From Bacteroidota bacterium (lineage in GTDB: Bacteria > Bacteroidota > Bacteroidia > B-17B0 > Aurantibacillaceae): a stretch of DNA of 64,000 nucleotides. Below, one piece after another: positions 26,825 to 35,494 of the stretch (position 1 is the stretch's first letter; the number at the start of each line of letters is the position of its first letter). The stretch lies in NCBI GenBank assembly GCA_030684395.1, contig JAUXTT010000017.1, positions 372,001 to 436,000 on the forward strand, read 5' to 3'. The notes beneath the pieces are model-generated. The model was not told the origin of the DNA and searched no databases. It saw only the letters and a list, made by a program, of their open reading frames with translations. A program made the position numbers and the translations under genes.

Positions 26825-27442
26825 ATGTTCAGGAATCTCTATCTGGCAATATTTGTTTTTGTTTCTTTTGTTGCTCTGGCGCAACCTAAGGGAGAATACG
26901 ATGCTAAAAAAGAGATCACCTACGACGGCAAGCGCTACCGTGTTTTTAATAATTATATTACCGTTGGAGGTGGAACAGAGTATAATACTTTTATTGGCGG
27001 CAATAATCTTAACCTGGGAGGCGATTTTAATTTCCACATTCAACAGATCTATTTTCAAGCCGGCGGGTTTTTGGCAGGAGGGTCTTTTGGCAATTGGAAT
27101 CACGCCCAACTTCATGCAGCTATTGGTAAGCGTTTTGAAATGAAAAAATTTAATATGGCCGGCTATTTAGGCGGTTCGTTTTCGAGTATTAACAGGCCTT
27201 ATTACGATACTACTACTCAGTCATACATTTCAAGAAGTTTAAGACCTTTGGGCCTTCACGCTTCTGTACAATTTACCTATAAATTTAAATACGATGTTGG
27301 TGTTGGCATTTGTTTATTCAGTGATATTAATAAAGCGCAAAGTGTTTATGGTCTTAGGGTAGAGTTATATTTTTCAAGTGCTTTTTTAGGTTATCGTTCG
27401 CACAAAGACGAAGAAAACAGTGTGTTGAAAAACGCAGATTAA
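26825..27442 (+). CDS. Secreted or outer-membrane barrel-like protein, unknown
   Basis: A 205-residue protein with a signal peptide (MFRNLYLAIFVFVSFVALAQ) and a beta-strand-rich body (ITVGGGTEYNTFIGG, IYFQAGGFLAGGSF, YLGGSFSSINR, YDVGVGICLF) that suggests a small outer-membrane barrel. It continues past the last strand with a charged tail (SHKDEENSVLKNAD). The ATG at 26825 was preferred to the GTG at 26819. Between it and the minus-strand barrel pair (26707-26824) no clear promoter motif was found. Confidence 0.7.
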   Translation: MFRNLYLAIFVFVSFVALAQPKGEYDAKKEITYDGKRYRVFNNYITVGGGTEYNTFIGGNNLNLGGDFNFHIQQIYFQAGGFLAGGSFGNWNHAQLHAAIGKRFEMKKFNMAGYLGGSFSSINRPYYDTTTQSYISRSLRPLGLHASVQFTYKFKYDVGVGICLFSDINKAQSVYGLRVELYFSSAFLGYRSHKDEENSVLKNAD

Positions 27443-27445
27443 TTA

Positions 27446-28759
27446 TTACTCTTTCCCTCTTACTTCATCAAGTGCAGTTTTATATACTTTTAAAACCCTT
27501 TCGCGCGCAAACTTGTGATCAACGATGGGTAGCGGATAATTTAGCTCCTGAAATTCGGGAACCCATTTCTTAATATATTCAAATTTTGCGTCAAACTTTT
27601 TAGCTTGTTCATGTGGATTAAATACCCTGAAGTAAGGTGCGGCATCACAGCCACAACCCGCTGCCCATTGCCAGCCTCCGGAGTTTGCTGCTAGATCAAA
27701 GTCATTCAGTTTCTCTGCAAAATACGCTTCGCCCCAACGGTAATCAATCAATAAATGTTTAGTTAAAAAACTTGCAACTATCATTCGAACACGGTTGTGC
27801 ATAAATCCTGTTGTGTTTAATTCACGCATTCCTGCATCTACCATAGGATAGCCCGTTTGGCCTTTGCACCATGCCTCAAATTCCCTTTCATTGTTGCGCC
27901 ATTTGATATGCTCATAATCCTTTTTAAAACAACTGTGTTCAACATGTGGAAAGTGATAAAGGATCATCATGTAAAAATCCCTCCAGATCAGTTCATTTAC
28001 ATATTGTTCATTCAAAGGTAAAGCCCATCTTACTAATTTACGAATACTAATTGTTCCAAAACGCAAGTGCATGCTCAAACGTGAAGTTCCTTTTACAGCA
28101 GGGAAGTCCCGCGTTTCCTTATAGTGAACAACAAGGCCTCTTCCAATTTTTGGAGGATCTACGATTATGTCAGTTTTTTCAAATCCCATCGCTTTAAGAT
28201 CGGAAATCTGTTTTACTGCTTCCTTATTAAAATTAGCGAAGTACTTTTTACATGGATAAGAGCTGCTATAGAAATCATTTAACTTCTGTATCCACTTTTT
28301 ACTGTAAGGAGTAAAGATCGTATAAGGCTTTCCATCATCCTTCACCACTTCGCCTTTCTCGAAAATGCATTGATCTTTATATGTGTGAAACGAAACTCCG
28401 TTTGCCTTTAAAAACACTTCTATGCTTTGATCCCTTGCAATAGCATATGGTTCGAAATCATGGTTCGTGTATACACTCTTTATCCTGTTATTTTTAATCA
28501 AACGCTTATATACTTGTAATGGTTCACCTATCTCCACCCACAAGTTTAGTCCAAGAGCATTTAATTCAGCATGCAGTTTGCTGATTGTTTTATGAATAAA
28601 ATCAACGCGCTTATCATGTTTGTTTCCCAGTTTCTTTAATATACTTGTATCAAAAACAAAAAGAGGTTGCACATTTTTATTTTTTGATAAGGCATGGTAC
28701 AAGCCTGCATTATCCTCCAAACGCAGATCTCTTCTGAACCAAAAAACAGTTAACTCCAT
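27446..28759 (-). CDS. phr: Deoxyribodipyrimidine photolyase
   Basis: A 437-residue DNA photolyase/cryptochrome. An N-terminal antenna domain begins VFWFRRDLRLEDN. The C-terminal FAD domain carries LIWRDFYMMIL, TGYPMVDAGMREL, HNRVRMIVASFL and NDFDLAANSGGWQWAAGCGCD, all hallmark segments of class I enzymes. It repairs cyclobutane pyrimidine dimers using light. The frame stays open upstream to 28921, but that extension overlaps the divergent recX gene and is not family sequence, so the ATG at 28759 was chosen. A TAAATTTG box at 28802-28809 (minus) could serve as its promoter. Confidence 0.92.
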   Translation of the reverse strand: MELTVFWFRRDLRLEDNAGLYHALSKNKNVQPLFVFDTSILKKLGNKHDKRVDFIHKTISKLHAELNALGLNLWVEIGEPLQVYKRLIKNNRIKSVYTNHDFEPYAIARDQSIEVFLKANGVSFHTYKDQCIFEKGEVVKDDGKPYTIFTPYSKKWIQKLNDFYSSSYPCKKYFANFNKEAVKQISDLKAMGFEKTDIIVDPPKIGRGLVVHYKETRDFPAVKGTSRLSMHLRFGTISIRKLVRWALPLNEQYVNELIWRDFYMMILYHFPHVEHSCFKKDYEHIKWRNNEREFEAWCKGQTGYPMVDAGMRELNTTGFMHNRVRMIVASFLTKHLLIDYRWGEAYFAEKLNDFDLAANSGGWQWAAGCGCDAAPYFRVFNPHEQAKKFDAKFEYIKKWVPEFQELNYPLPIVDHKFARERVLKVYKTALDEVRGKE

Positions 28760-28834
28760 AGTACGGGTAAAGATAGAATATTCTTTACATCGTTTATATT
28801 TCAAATTTAAATTTCGTACTTTCATCTCATCATA

Positions 28835-29314
28835 ATGGAAGAGAGAACGAAAAAAAAATATTCGCCGCAGGAAGCATTTCTGAAAATTCAGAGTTGGTGT
28901 GCTTATCAGGAACGTTGCCAACAGGAAACCCGCGACAAACTATATGACTACGGTTTGTGGCCGGAAGCTGTGGAAAATATTATAGCGGATCTTATTACAC
29001 AGAATTTCATTAATGAAGAACGTTTTGCCAAAGCATTTGCCGGTGGAAAATTCCGCGTTAAAAAATGGGGAAGAGTAAAAATAAAAATTGCTTTGAAGCA
29101 AAAAAAAATATCTGAATACTGTATTAAAAAGGCCATGCAGGAAATCGATGATAATGATTATATAAAAACCATCCAACTTGTTTTACAAAAAAAAGGCAGG
29201 GCGCTTCAGGAAAAAAATCCAATCAAAAGAAAATACAAATTACTTCAATATCTTTATTCCAGAGGGTTTGAGCAAGACTTGATACTGGATGTGATGAAAG
29301 AGGAAGGTCAATAG
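28835..29314 (+). CDS. recX: Regulatory protein RecX
   Basis: A 159-residue protein made of three-helix repeats typical of RecX, the modulator of RecA filaments. Recognisable parts are AFLKIQSWCAYQERCQQETRDKL (first repeat, about 14-36), LITQNFINEERFAKAFAGGKFRVKKWG (about 53-79) and LLQYLYSRGFEQDLI (about 138-152). It is divergent from the photolyase gene with 75 bases between starts, so two DNA-repair genes share one control region. There is no recA in the window. Confidence 0.88.
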   Translation: MEERTKKKYSPQEAFLKIQSWCAYQERCQQETRDKLYDYGLWPEAVENIIADLITQNFINEERFAKAFAGGKFRVKKWGRVKIKIALKQKKISEYCIKKAMQEIDDNDYIKTIQLVLQKKGRALQEKNPIKRKYKLLQYLYSRGFEQDLILDVMKEEGQ

Positions 29315-29322
29315 TATTTCCA

Positions 29323-29424
29323 GCAGATTTCGCGGATTTACGCAGAGGAGAAAAATTGAACACAGAAAAAATTTAATTAACTCATAGAGTTTTTTAAAAA
29401 TCTGCGCTGATCAGCGAAATCTGC
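29323..29424. repeat. Inverted repeat in the recX/PD40 convergent gap
   Basis: Arms 29323-29346 (GCAGATTTCGCGGATTTACG...) and 29401-29424 match in inverted orientation at 20 of 24 positions. The 54 bases between them include another ACACAGAA word. The element fills the convergent gap and may also terminate transcription, but there is no clean T-tract directly after an arm. Confidence 0.65.
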
Positions 29425-29435
29425 GGGACATTTGT

Positions 29436-30299
29436 TTACTTGTTACTAACCACCGTTAGCCATCGTCCATTAGCACTAAAAGCAAATCGCGTTATATTGT
29501 TGATCCCGAATGCAGAAAAATCTCCTAACTCTACCCAGGTTTTAAATTCATCATTATAGCGCATGATTTTACTTCCATCTGATTTGATAAGCCCCATCGT
29601 TTTGTCCCAGATAAAATCTTCTATACCACTTTTTGTTGATACATATTCTTCTGAGCGTTTCAATCTTGTATTATAAATGCGCACCATATTCGCGGTTTTT
29701 TCCTTTGTACAATAAAAGAAAGAGAAATTCTTTACTGGCCGGAAAGAACGCGTTGGTTCATTTGCAATCCAAACATCTTTTTTGTTTTTGACATCATACA
29801 CATGCAAACTGTGTGGGTTTGTAAGTTTATAATACAAAATGGAATCCTTATTTAGCCAATAGTAATAACCAACGGAATCCTCTTCCATTACCATAGTAGT
29901 GGCTAATTTCCCATGAAGATCGTATTTATACAGGCGCTGAGTTGAATCCGCCTCTACAACCACTGCGGAAAAGTATTTATTATCAGGCGCAACTACAGGA
30001 GAGTACTCACTAACCGGAGTTGCGGTGAGTTGTTTAACTTTTTTCGATCCAAGAGAATAAGAGTAAACATCCGATTGTTTGTCTTCTTTTATGGAAACAT
30101 AAAGTAAAGATTTGCCATCAGGAGTAAAAGCAGGCTGGTTATCATAGCCGGGGCGATTGGTAATGTTTACACCCTTTTTAATGATAACTGTATTCCCGGT
30201 TTTTTTTATTTCGAACAAATAAATATCACTCTCAGGCAACTGAGCAAACCCTTGAGTTGATAAGATAATTGTCACTAGTACTCCGAGTATCTTTTTCAT
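29436..30299 (-). CDS. Secreted PD40/TolB-like propeller protein
   Basis: A 287-residue protein with a signal peptide (1-19, ending GFAQ) and a beta-propeller of the PD40/TolB type. The repeat AFTPDGKSLLYVSIKEDKQSDVYSYSL is characteristic (about residues 57-83), followed by VVAPDNKYFSAVV and FAFSANGRWLTVVSNK at the end. It probably binds a protein or small ligand in the periplasm. It is first in the order PaiB-like, PAP2 only by position, since the genes are 26 bases apart and read in the same direction. Confidence 0.75.
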   Translation of the reverse strand: MKKILGVLVTIILSTQGFAQLPESDIYLFEIKKTGNTVIIKKGVNITNRPGYDNQPAFTPDGKSLLYVSIKEDKQSDVYSYSLGSKKVKQLTATPVSEYSPVVAPDNKYFSAVVVEADSTQRLYKYDLHGKLATTMVMEEDSVGYYYWLNKDSILYYKLTNPHSLHVYDVKNKKDVWIANEPTRSFRPVKNFSFFYCTKEKTANMVRIYNTRLKRSEEYVSTKSGIEDFIWDKTMGLIKSDGSKIMRYNDEFKTWVELGDFSAFGINNITRFAFSANGRWLTVVSNK

Positions 30300-30325
30300 T
30301 TTAATTTTTCTTTATTTCGACAAAC

Positions 30326-30943
30326 TCAATCCAACACGTTAAATCTACGCATCATGTCTGCAACCAATTTACTTTTATGATCTCCGCTATCTATCAAATG
30401 TTGCATCACGCTCAACAAATCTTCTTTAGGTTTATTTTGGTTGAATTTTATTTTTGACTCTACTTCTTTTACTTCGATCTCAATAAAAGTTATTTCACGG
30501 GAAAGTGCTTGCTTATATTCGGCAGGCAGTTGCTGATGATGTTCTGTTTTTCCACCTTCAAAAAAAGCAACCGTTTCCTGCAATAAGTTGAGCACCTGAT
30601 CTTCGTTACTTACGACTCTCGCAATTCCTTTTACATGAACTGCAGCATAATTCCACGTAGGAACATTACGTTGATTCTTATACCATGTTGCAGAAATATA
30701 TGCATGAGGACCTGTAAAAACTGCCAGTACTTCTTTGCCTGCTAAAACCCCGGCATGTGGATTTACTTTTGCCAAATGAGTAAACAGCCTGAACTTTCCG
30801 TTCTCTTCTCTGCATAAAAAGGGTAAGTGAGTTGCAAAAGGATAAGCACTATCAGAAGAAATTAGCAATCCAAAGGCATTCTCTTTTATAAGTTCGATCG
30901 CTATTTTCGGGTCACTATTTTTGTAGTACGGAGGTATATACAT
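30326..30943 (-). CDS. PaiB-like FMN-binding protein
   Basis: A 205-residue protein matching the PaiB/FMN-binding negative regulator family (split-barrel flavin fold). It begins MYIPPYYK, the family start, then has NAFGLLISSD and ATHLPF, and the conserved region HAYISATWYKNQRNVPTWNYAAVHVKG at about 95-121. In Bacillus PaiB represses protease and sporulation genes, but many members may be flavin enzymes, so the role here is not fixed. It starts 2 bases after the PAP2 stop codon and is probably cotranscribed with it. Confidence 0.85.
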   Translation of the reverse strand: MYIPPYYKNSDPKIAIELIKENAFGLLISSDSAYPFATHLPFLCREENGKFRLFTHLAKVNPHAGVLAGKEVLAVFTGPHAYISATWYKNQRNVPTWNYAAVHVKGIARVVSNEDQVLNLLQETVAFFEGGKTEHHQQLPAEYKQALSREITFIEIEVKEVESKIKFNQNKPKEDLLSVMQHLIDSGDHKSKLVADMMRRFNVLD

Positions 30944-30945
30944 AA

Positions 30946-31521
30946 TCAGGTTAAAGATGAAAACAGTTTTTTATCGAGAACTAAAAACAATCTATGCATT
31001 AATATGGCACTTACAATTCCAATACAGGCTCCAACAAAAAGATCGGAAGGATAATGTACGCCCAAATAGATACGCGTGTAACAGATCAGTAGTGCCCATA
31101 ATACACATACAATTTTTAACCACCTATTCATAACAGGAAATAATAAAATTACAATTGTAGCTAATGCGAAACTATTTGCAGCGTGTCCTGAAACAAAACC
31201 ATACTGCCCGCCTTTGTATCCCTCAACCGTATGAACCTGTGTGCCTATTTCTGTATTATGTGTTGGACGATACCGTTTAACGGATTTCTTCACCAAATTA
31301 GAGCCTTGATCCGAACAAAGTATCATAATAGGCAAAATCAAAAGAAACAAAGAACTTCTTTTTTTGTATTTTCTTACTAAGAAAAACACCACCAATAAAA
31401 AAAGTGGTGTCCAGGTAGGAAAATACGTAAGCACAGGAATAACCGCATCCAGGGCTTCGTTATGAAAACCATTCAGTTTCAGGAAGAGTGCCCTGTCAAT
31501 ATTTTCAAACGTTTCAAACAT
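30946..31521 (-). CDS. PAP2-family membrane phosphatase
   Basis: A 191-residue integral membrane protein with about five or six helices and the three PAP2 motifs: KSVKRYRP (Arg83, Pro86 region), SGH (111-113, catalytic His113) and TRIYLGVHYPSD (Arg150, His156, Asp160). It would remove phosphate from a lipid, for instance undecaprenyl pyrophosphate or lipid A-type substrates, at the membrane surface. The ATG at 31521 was chosen over a GTG at 31554 that would add an atypical leader. It heads a short run with the PaiB-like gene. Confidence 0.87.
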   Translation of the reverse strand: MFETFENIDRALFLKLNGFHNEALDAVIPVLTYFPTWTPLFLLVVFFLVRKYKKRSSLFLLILPIMILCSDQGSNLVKKSVKRYRPTHNTEIGTQVHTVEGYKGGQYGFVSGHAANSFALATIVILLFPVMNRWLKIVCVLWALLICYTRIYLGVHYPSDLFVGACIGIVSAILMHRLFLVLDKKLFSSLT

Positions 31522-31567
31522 AAATTCTAGTACAGGCCCCTCGTCAAATGACACGCTGATGGTACTG

Positions 31568-31702
31568 TCCCGATAGCTATCGGGAAAACAGATCTAAGGT
31601 GATTTAATGGTTATATCTTGATAGTGATTACCTTTCTGTAATGCCCCAATGAAGAGTCCCTTTTTATCATCCGTGTTAATTCATAATCCCGAGCTATCGG
31701 GA
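31568..31702. repeat. Pair of CCCGATAGCTATCGGG-type palindromes
   Basis: An 18-base perfect palindrome (TCCCGATAGCTATCGGGA, 31568-31585) and a related hairpin (TCCCGA-GCTA-TCGGGA, 31687-31702) lie 101 bases apart in the divergent gap between PAP2 and the M42 peptidase. Each is preceded or followed by ACTGT (GTACTGTCCCG and CGGGACTGTG). The remaining gap (31522-31816) holds no recognised gene. Confidence 0.75.
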
Positions 31703-31816
31703 CTGTGTCATCTGTGTTCTATTCTTTCCGCTATGTGGGTTAAATATTTCGTTAAAAATAGCTTTTTTCTTACGACAAAAAAAACTAAATTAGAGGCTTG
31801 TTTAATACTTAACCCT

Positions 31817-32926
31817 ATGTCGAAATCTAAAAAGGAAAAACACAAACCCTCTATAATAAATGCCAACTCGCTAAAGTTTTTGGCAGCATACATTAACAAC
31901 CCATCTCCAACCGGATTTGAGTGGGAAGGGCAAAAAATCTGGTTGAATTATATCAAGCCATACATCGATGATCACTTTGTAGATAATTACGGAACTACTG
32001 TTGGTGTTATTAACCCACAAGCTCCATACAAAGTAGTAATTGAAGCTCATGCGGATGAAATCTCCTGGTTCGTACATTATATTACAAAAGACGGTTTCAT
32101 TTATTTGAAACGTAATGGCGGAAGTGATCATCAGATAGCTCCATCCAAACGTGTAAACATCCACACAAAAAAAGGAATTATTAAAGCAGTTTTCGGATGG
32201 CCTGCAATACATGTAAGAGATGCTGCCAAAGAAGAAACTCCCACACTAAAAAATATTTTTCTTGATTGCGGTTGTAAAAGCGATAAAGAAATTGAAGAAC
32301 TCGGCATACACGTTGGATGTGTGGTTACATACGAAGATGAATTCATGGTGCTGAACGATCGCTATTATGTTGGCCGCGCATTAGATAATCGTGTTGGTGG
32401 ATTTATGATCGCAGAAGTTGTCCGTTTGTTGAAAGAGAAAAAAGTGAAACTTCCATTTGGCCTGTATATTGTAAACTCTGTTCAGGAAGAAGTTGGTTTA
32501 CGTGGTGCTGAAATGATCACACAACGCATTAAACCAAATGTAGCAATCGTTACCGATGTTACTCATGATACACAAACTCCAATGATGAGCAAAGTGGTAA
32601 GCGGAGATATTGCTTGCGGTAAAGGACCTGTTCTTACTTATGGGCCTGCGGTTCACAATAATTTATTAGATATGATTATTAGCGCTGCAGAAAAAAATAA
32701 AATTCCCTTTCAACGTGCCGCGGTTTCAAGAGCAACCGGAACAGATACAGATGCTTTTGCTTATTCTAATGGCGGCGTAGTTTCTTCTTTGATCTCTTTA
32801 CCCTTGCGTTATATGCACACAACAGTTGAGTCGGTTCACAAAGACGATGTGGAAAGTGTGATCCAACTGATTTTCGAATGCGTGAAAGCAATTAAGAATA
32901 ATCAGGATTTCAGGTATATCAAGTAA
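31817..32926 (+). CDS. M42-family metallopeptidase (glutamyl aminopeptidase/TET-like)
   Basis: A 369-residue protein with the M42/TET co-catalytic metal site: H78 and D80 (EAHADE), the bridging Asp in ALDNRVGG, the catalytic Glu pair in NSVQEEVGLRGA, Asp in VTDVTHDT and a final His in LRYMHTTVESV. It should be a cytoplasmic aminopeptidase forming a dodecameric shell. The open frame continues 56 codons upstream, through the palindrome-containing intergenic DNA, without family resemblance; the ATG at 31817 fits the homologous start. A four-gene plus-strand run begins here. Confidence 0.9.
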   Translation: MSKSKKEKHKPSIINANSLKFLAAYINNPSPTGFEWEGQKIWLNYIKPYIDDHFVDNYGTTVGVINPQAPYKVVIEAHADEISWFVHYITKDGFIYLKRNGGSDHQIAPSKRVNIHTKKGIIKAVFGWPAIHVRDAAKEETPTLKNIFLDCGCKSDKEIEELGIHVGCVVTYEDEFMVLNDRYYVGRALDNRVGGFMIAEVVRLLKEKKVKLPFGLYIVNSVQEEVGLRGAEMITQRIKPNVAIVTDVTHDTQTPMMSKVVSGDIACGKGPVLTYGPAVHNNLLDMIISAAEKNKIPFQRAAVSRATGTDTDAFAYSNGGVVSSLISLPLRYMHTTVESVHKDDVESVIQLIFECVKAIKNNQDFRYIK

Positions 32927-32941
32927 GAAGGGGGTTAAAAA

Positions 32942-34477
32942 ATGGCCGCAATTTTAGGTTCCATATTAAAAAGGGCAATTGAGTTAAGAGGGAAAATTCC
33001 TTCTAACCGCAAAACCGCTTTGAAACAGCAACTCAGTACTTTAAAAAAGTTAATGAAAAAGGCTGAGTTTACTGCTTTTGGGGAGCACTACAAATTTTCC
33101 GCAAAGCTAAAAGAGAAAAATTTTGTAAGGGCATTTCGTAGTGAAGTTCCTGCGCATGATTATAACAGTATGTTCAAAAACTGGTGGTACCGTTGCCTAA
33201 ACGGAGAACCATTTGTTTGCTGGCCGAATCATATAAAATACTTCGCGTTAAGCTCCGGAACTTCAGAAGCAGCCAGCAAACACATTCCTGTTACCAAAGA
33301 CACCCTTAAGGCAATTACCAAAGCAAGCTCCCGACAAGCATTAGGACTCGCTCACCTTGATCTTCCAAAAGAGTTCTATCAGAAAGGTGTTTTAATGATC
33401 GGTGGTAGTACTCATTTGAGTTTTAACGGAACTTATTATGAAGGAGACCTTAGTGGTATAACAACAGGTAATATTCCATTTTGGTTTCAATTTTTTTGCA
33501 GACCGGGTCCAAAGATTTCACGACACAAAGATTGGAATTCAAAACTAAACGATATTGTGTTGAACGCTCATAAATGGGATATTGGTGTTATTTGCGGAGT
33601 TCCTGCATGGATACAAATTATCTTTGAAAAGATAGTTGAGCATTATAAAGTAAAAACGATACACGATATTTGGCCTAACCTTCGTATATATATAAGCGGA
33701 GGTGTTTCTTATACTCCTTACTTAAAGAGCTTCGAAAAGCTCACTTCCTTTCCATTGATTTTTTTGGATACCTATTTAGCTTCTGAAGGATACATGGCGT
33801 TTGAAACAGGTGTAAACTCTAATGGAGCTATGAAGCTTATGCTGGATAACGGAATCTTTTTTGAGTTTATTCCTTTCAATGAAGAAAACTTTAATTCGGA
33901 CGGAGATCTTATTTCGAACCCAAAAACATTGTTGGTAAACGAAGTAGAAGAAGGTGTTGAATACGCGCCGCTTATCTCTACCTGTTCAGGTGCATGGAGA
34001 TATTTGATAGGTGATACACTTAAGTTTACAAATGTTGAAGAAAATGAAATACGAATCACCGGAAGAACCAAACATTTTTTGAGTATGTGCGGAGAACACC
34101 TGAGTGTAGATAACATGAACAAAGCCGTTGTTCTCACTTCTGCGGATTTGGGAATTGAAATAAAAGAATACACCGTATGTGGTGTACCATACAAAGGATT
34201 ATTTGCTCATCACTGGTACATTGGAACCGATATGACAATTGAATCAGAGAAAGTAAAACAAAGAATAGATGAGCACCTGAAAGTATTAAATGATGATTAC
34301 CGTGTAGAAAGAGGTCATGCTTTAAAGGATGTGATTGTTGAAGTTTTACCTCATCAGCGTTTTTTAGATTTTATGGAACACAAAGGTAAGCTTGGTTCTC
34401 AGCATAAATTTCCACGTGTTTTAAAAGGTAAAATGCTGGAAGACTGGGCGAATTTTTTAACCAAAAAAAACAACTAA
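32942..34477 (+). CDS. GH3-family acyl-adenylate ligase
   Basis: A 511-residue protein of the GH3 (auxin-responsive promoter) superfamily, which joins carboxylates to amino acids through an acyl-adenylate. The ATP-binding segment LSSGTSEAASKHIPVT (about 101-116) and the later YISGGVSYTPYLKSF, EGYMAF and ITGRTKHFLSMCGEHLSVD segments are characteristic. Bacterial members occur widely in Bacteroidota but their substrates are mostly unknown. It follows the M42 peptidase gene by 15 bases and precedes the LysE gene by 6, so all are likely one operon. Confidence 0.87.
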   Translation: MAAILGSILKRAIELRGKIPSNRKTALKQQLSTLKKLMKKAEFTAFGEHYKFSAKLKEKNFVRAFRSEVPAHDYNSMFKNWWYRCLNGEPFVCWPNHIKYFALSSGTSEAASKHIPVTKDTLKAITKASSRQALGLAHLDLPKEFYQKGVLMIGGSTHLSFNGTYYEGDLSGITTGNIPFWFQFFCRPGPKISRHKDWNSKLNDIVLNAHKWDIGVICGVPAWIQIIFEKIVEHYKVKTIHDIWPNLRIYISGGVSYTPYLKSFEKLTSFPLIFLDTYLASEGYMAFETGVNSNGAMKLMLDNGIFFEFIPFNEENFNSDGDLISNPKTLLVNEVEEGVEYAPLISTCSGAWRYLIGDTLKFTNVEENEIRITGRTKHFLSMCGEHLSVDNMNKAVVLTSADLGIEIKEYTVCGVPYKGLFAHHWYIGTDMTIESEKVKQRIDEHLKVLNDDYRVERGHALKDVIVEVLPHQRFLDFMEHKGKLGSQHKFPRVLKGKMLEDWANFLTKKNN

Positions 34478-34483
34478 ACTCTT

Positions 34484-35215
34484 ATGTTCGCTGCCATATA
34501 CGAAGGTATCATATTGGGCTTAGTACTGGCCTTTTCTTTTGGTCCGGGGTTTTTTGCACTCATTAATACAGGGATCAAATACGGGTTTAAATCAGGTGCG
34601 GCTTTAGCAGTTGGTATATTTTTAAGTGACCTCGCTTTGGTTGTTTTGATATTTGTATTACTATCTTTTGGAGCACAGGGTATTTTAAATGATCCGAAAA
34701 GTCAATCGTTTATTGGAGTCGTTGGCGGTATTATACTTATCGTTTACGGGTCGTTTAACCTTTTTAGCAAGCCGCCAAAAACAGATGCCCAAATTGACGA
34801 TGCCAATGCGGTAAATCACTTGAATATTGAAGCTGATTTGTATGTGCCGGGCGAAAAAAAATTAATGGAACGCATTCCAAAACCAACAGACAATTTGCCT
34901 CATCCTTTTTTGTTAGGAGTGAAAGGATTTTTTATCAACCTTCTCAATCCATTTGTTTGGATTTTTTGGATGGCAACCGCCACTACAGTTGGAAGCAAAT
35001 TTGAGTTTTCCACACTTAAGATCATGGTGTTTTTTACTTTTACCCTTGGTGTAGTTTTATCTACTGATCTACTCAAAGCATTTGTATCCCATAAAATTAA
35101 GCGGTTTTTAACTTCCCGTTTAATGAAAATCGTGAATATTATTTCAGGTGTAATACTCATTGCATTTGGCTTTTACCTGATCTACAAAATTTATTTTTTA
35201 CCGGAACATGCCTGA
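34484..35215 (+). CDS. LysE-family exporter
   Basis: A 243-residue inner-membrane protein with about six helices. The LysE/RhtB signature FGPGFFALINTGIKYGFKSGAALAVGIFLSDLAL starts near residue 19. A hydrophilic loop lies at about 98-135, followed by GVKGFFINLLNPFVWIFW, the second conserved block. Such proteins export amino acids or related small molecules. Its position behind the peptidase and the GH3 ligase could mean that it exports an amino-acid conjugate; that is inference. The last 8 bases overlap the DUF493 gene. Confidence 0.85.
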   Translation: MFAAIYEGIILGLVLAFSFGPGFFALINTGIKYGFKSGAALAVGIFLSDLALVVLIFVLLSFGAQGILNDPKSQSFIGVVGGIILIVYGSFNLFSKPPKTDAQIDDANAVNHLNIEADLYVPGEKKLMERIPKPTDNLPHPFLLGVKGFFINLLNPFVWIFWMATATTVGSKFEFSTLKIMVFFTFTLGVVLSTDLLKAFVSHKIKRFLTSRLMKIVNIISGVILIAFGFYLIYKIYFLPEHA

Positions 35216-35483
35216 TAAATATGATTACACGCAATTCAAAAAGAAATTGGAAGATGAACATAGCTTTCCATCTGTATATATGTTTAAATTCATTGTTCCT
35301 GCCGACAATCATAAAATAGCCTTAGTAGAAAGCCTCTTTACCGAAGAAGCGAAAGTAAGTCAAAAACAATCTGGCAAGGGAAATTATTTTTCTTTAACCG
35401 CCCGTCAGGTAGTAATGAGCTCCGATGAAATAATCGAGATCTATAAAAAAGCCACGGCTATCGAAGGGTTAATAGCGTTGTAA
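35208..35483 (+). CDS. DUF493 (YbeD-like) domain protein
   Basis: A 91-residue protein of the YbeD/DUF493 family, a small ACT-like alpha/beta fold. Visible segments are FPSVYMFKFIVPAD and SGKGNYFSLTARQVVMSSDEIIEIYKKA. The role is unsettled; it is suspected to be an allosteric or regulatory domain. It starts inside the last codons of the LysE gene (8-base overlap), so it is translationally coupled. The genes behind it are separated by 435 bases of repeat-rich DNA. Confidence 0.85.
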   Translation: MPDKYDYTQFKKKLEDEHSFPSVYMFKFIVPADNHKIALVESLFTEEAKVSQKQSGKGNYFSLTARQVVMSSDEIIEIYKKATAIEGLIAL

Positions 35484-35494
35484 GCTACCTCTTT

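Noticed and set aside
28760-28921. 54-residue N-terminal extension of the photolyase
   Set aside because: It overlaps the divergent recX gene and lacks photolyase sequence; the antenna domain starts directly at the ATG at 28759.
31568-31702. Insertion-sequence ends as the explanation of the palindromes
   Set aside because: No transposase remains, no target duplication was found, and the spacing of 101 bases holds no coding sequence.
31649-31816. 56-residue N-terminal extension of the M42 peptidase
   Set aside because: It is translated from the palindrome-containing intergenic DNA and has no signal peptide or family match.
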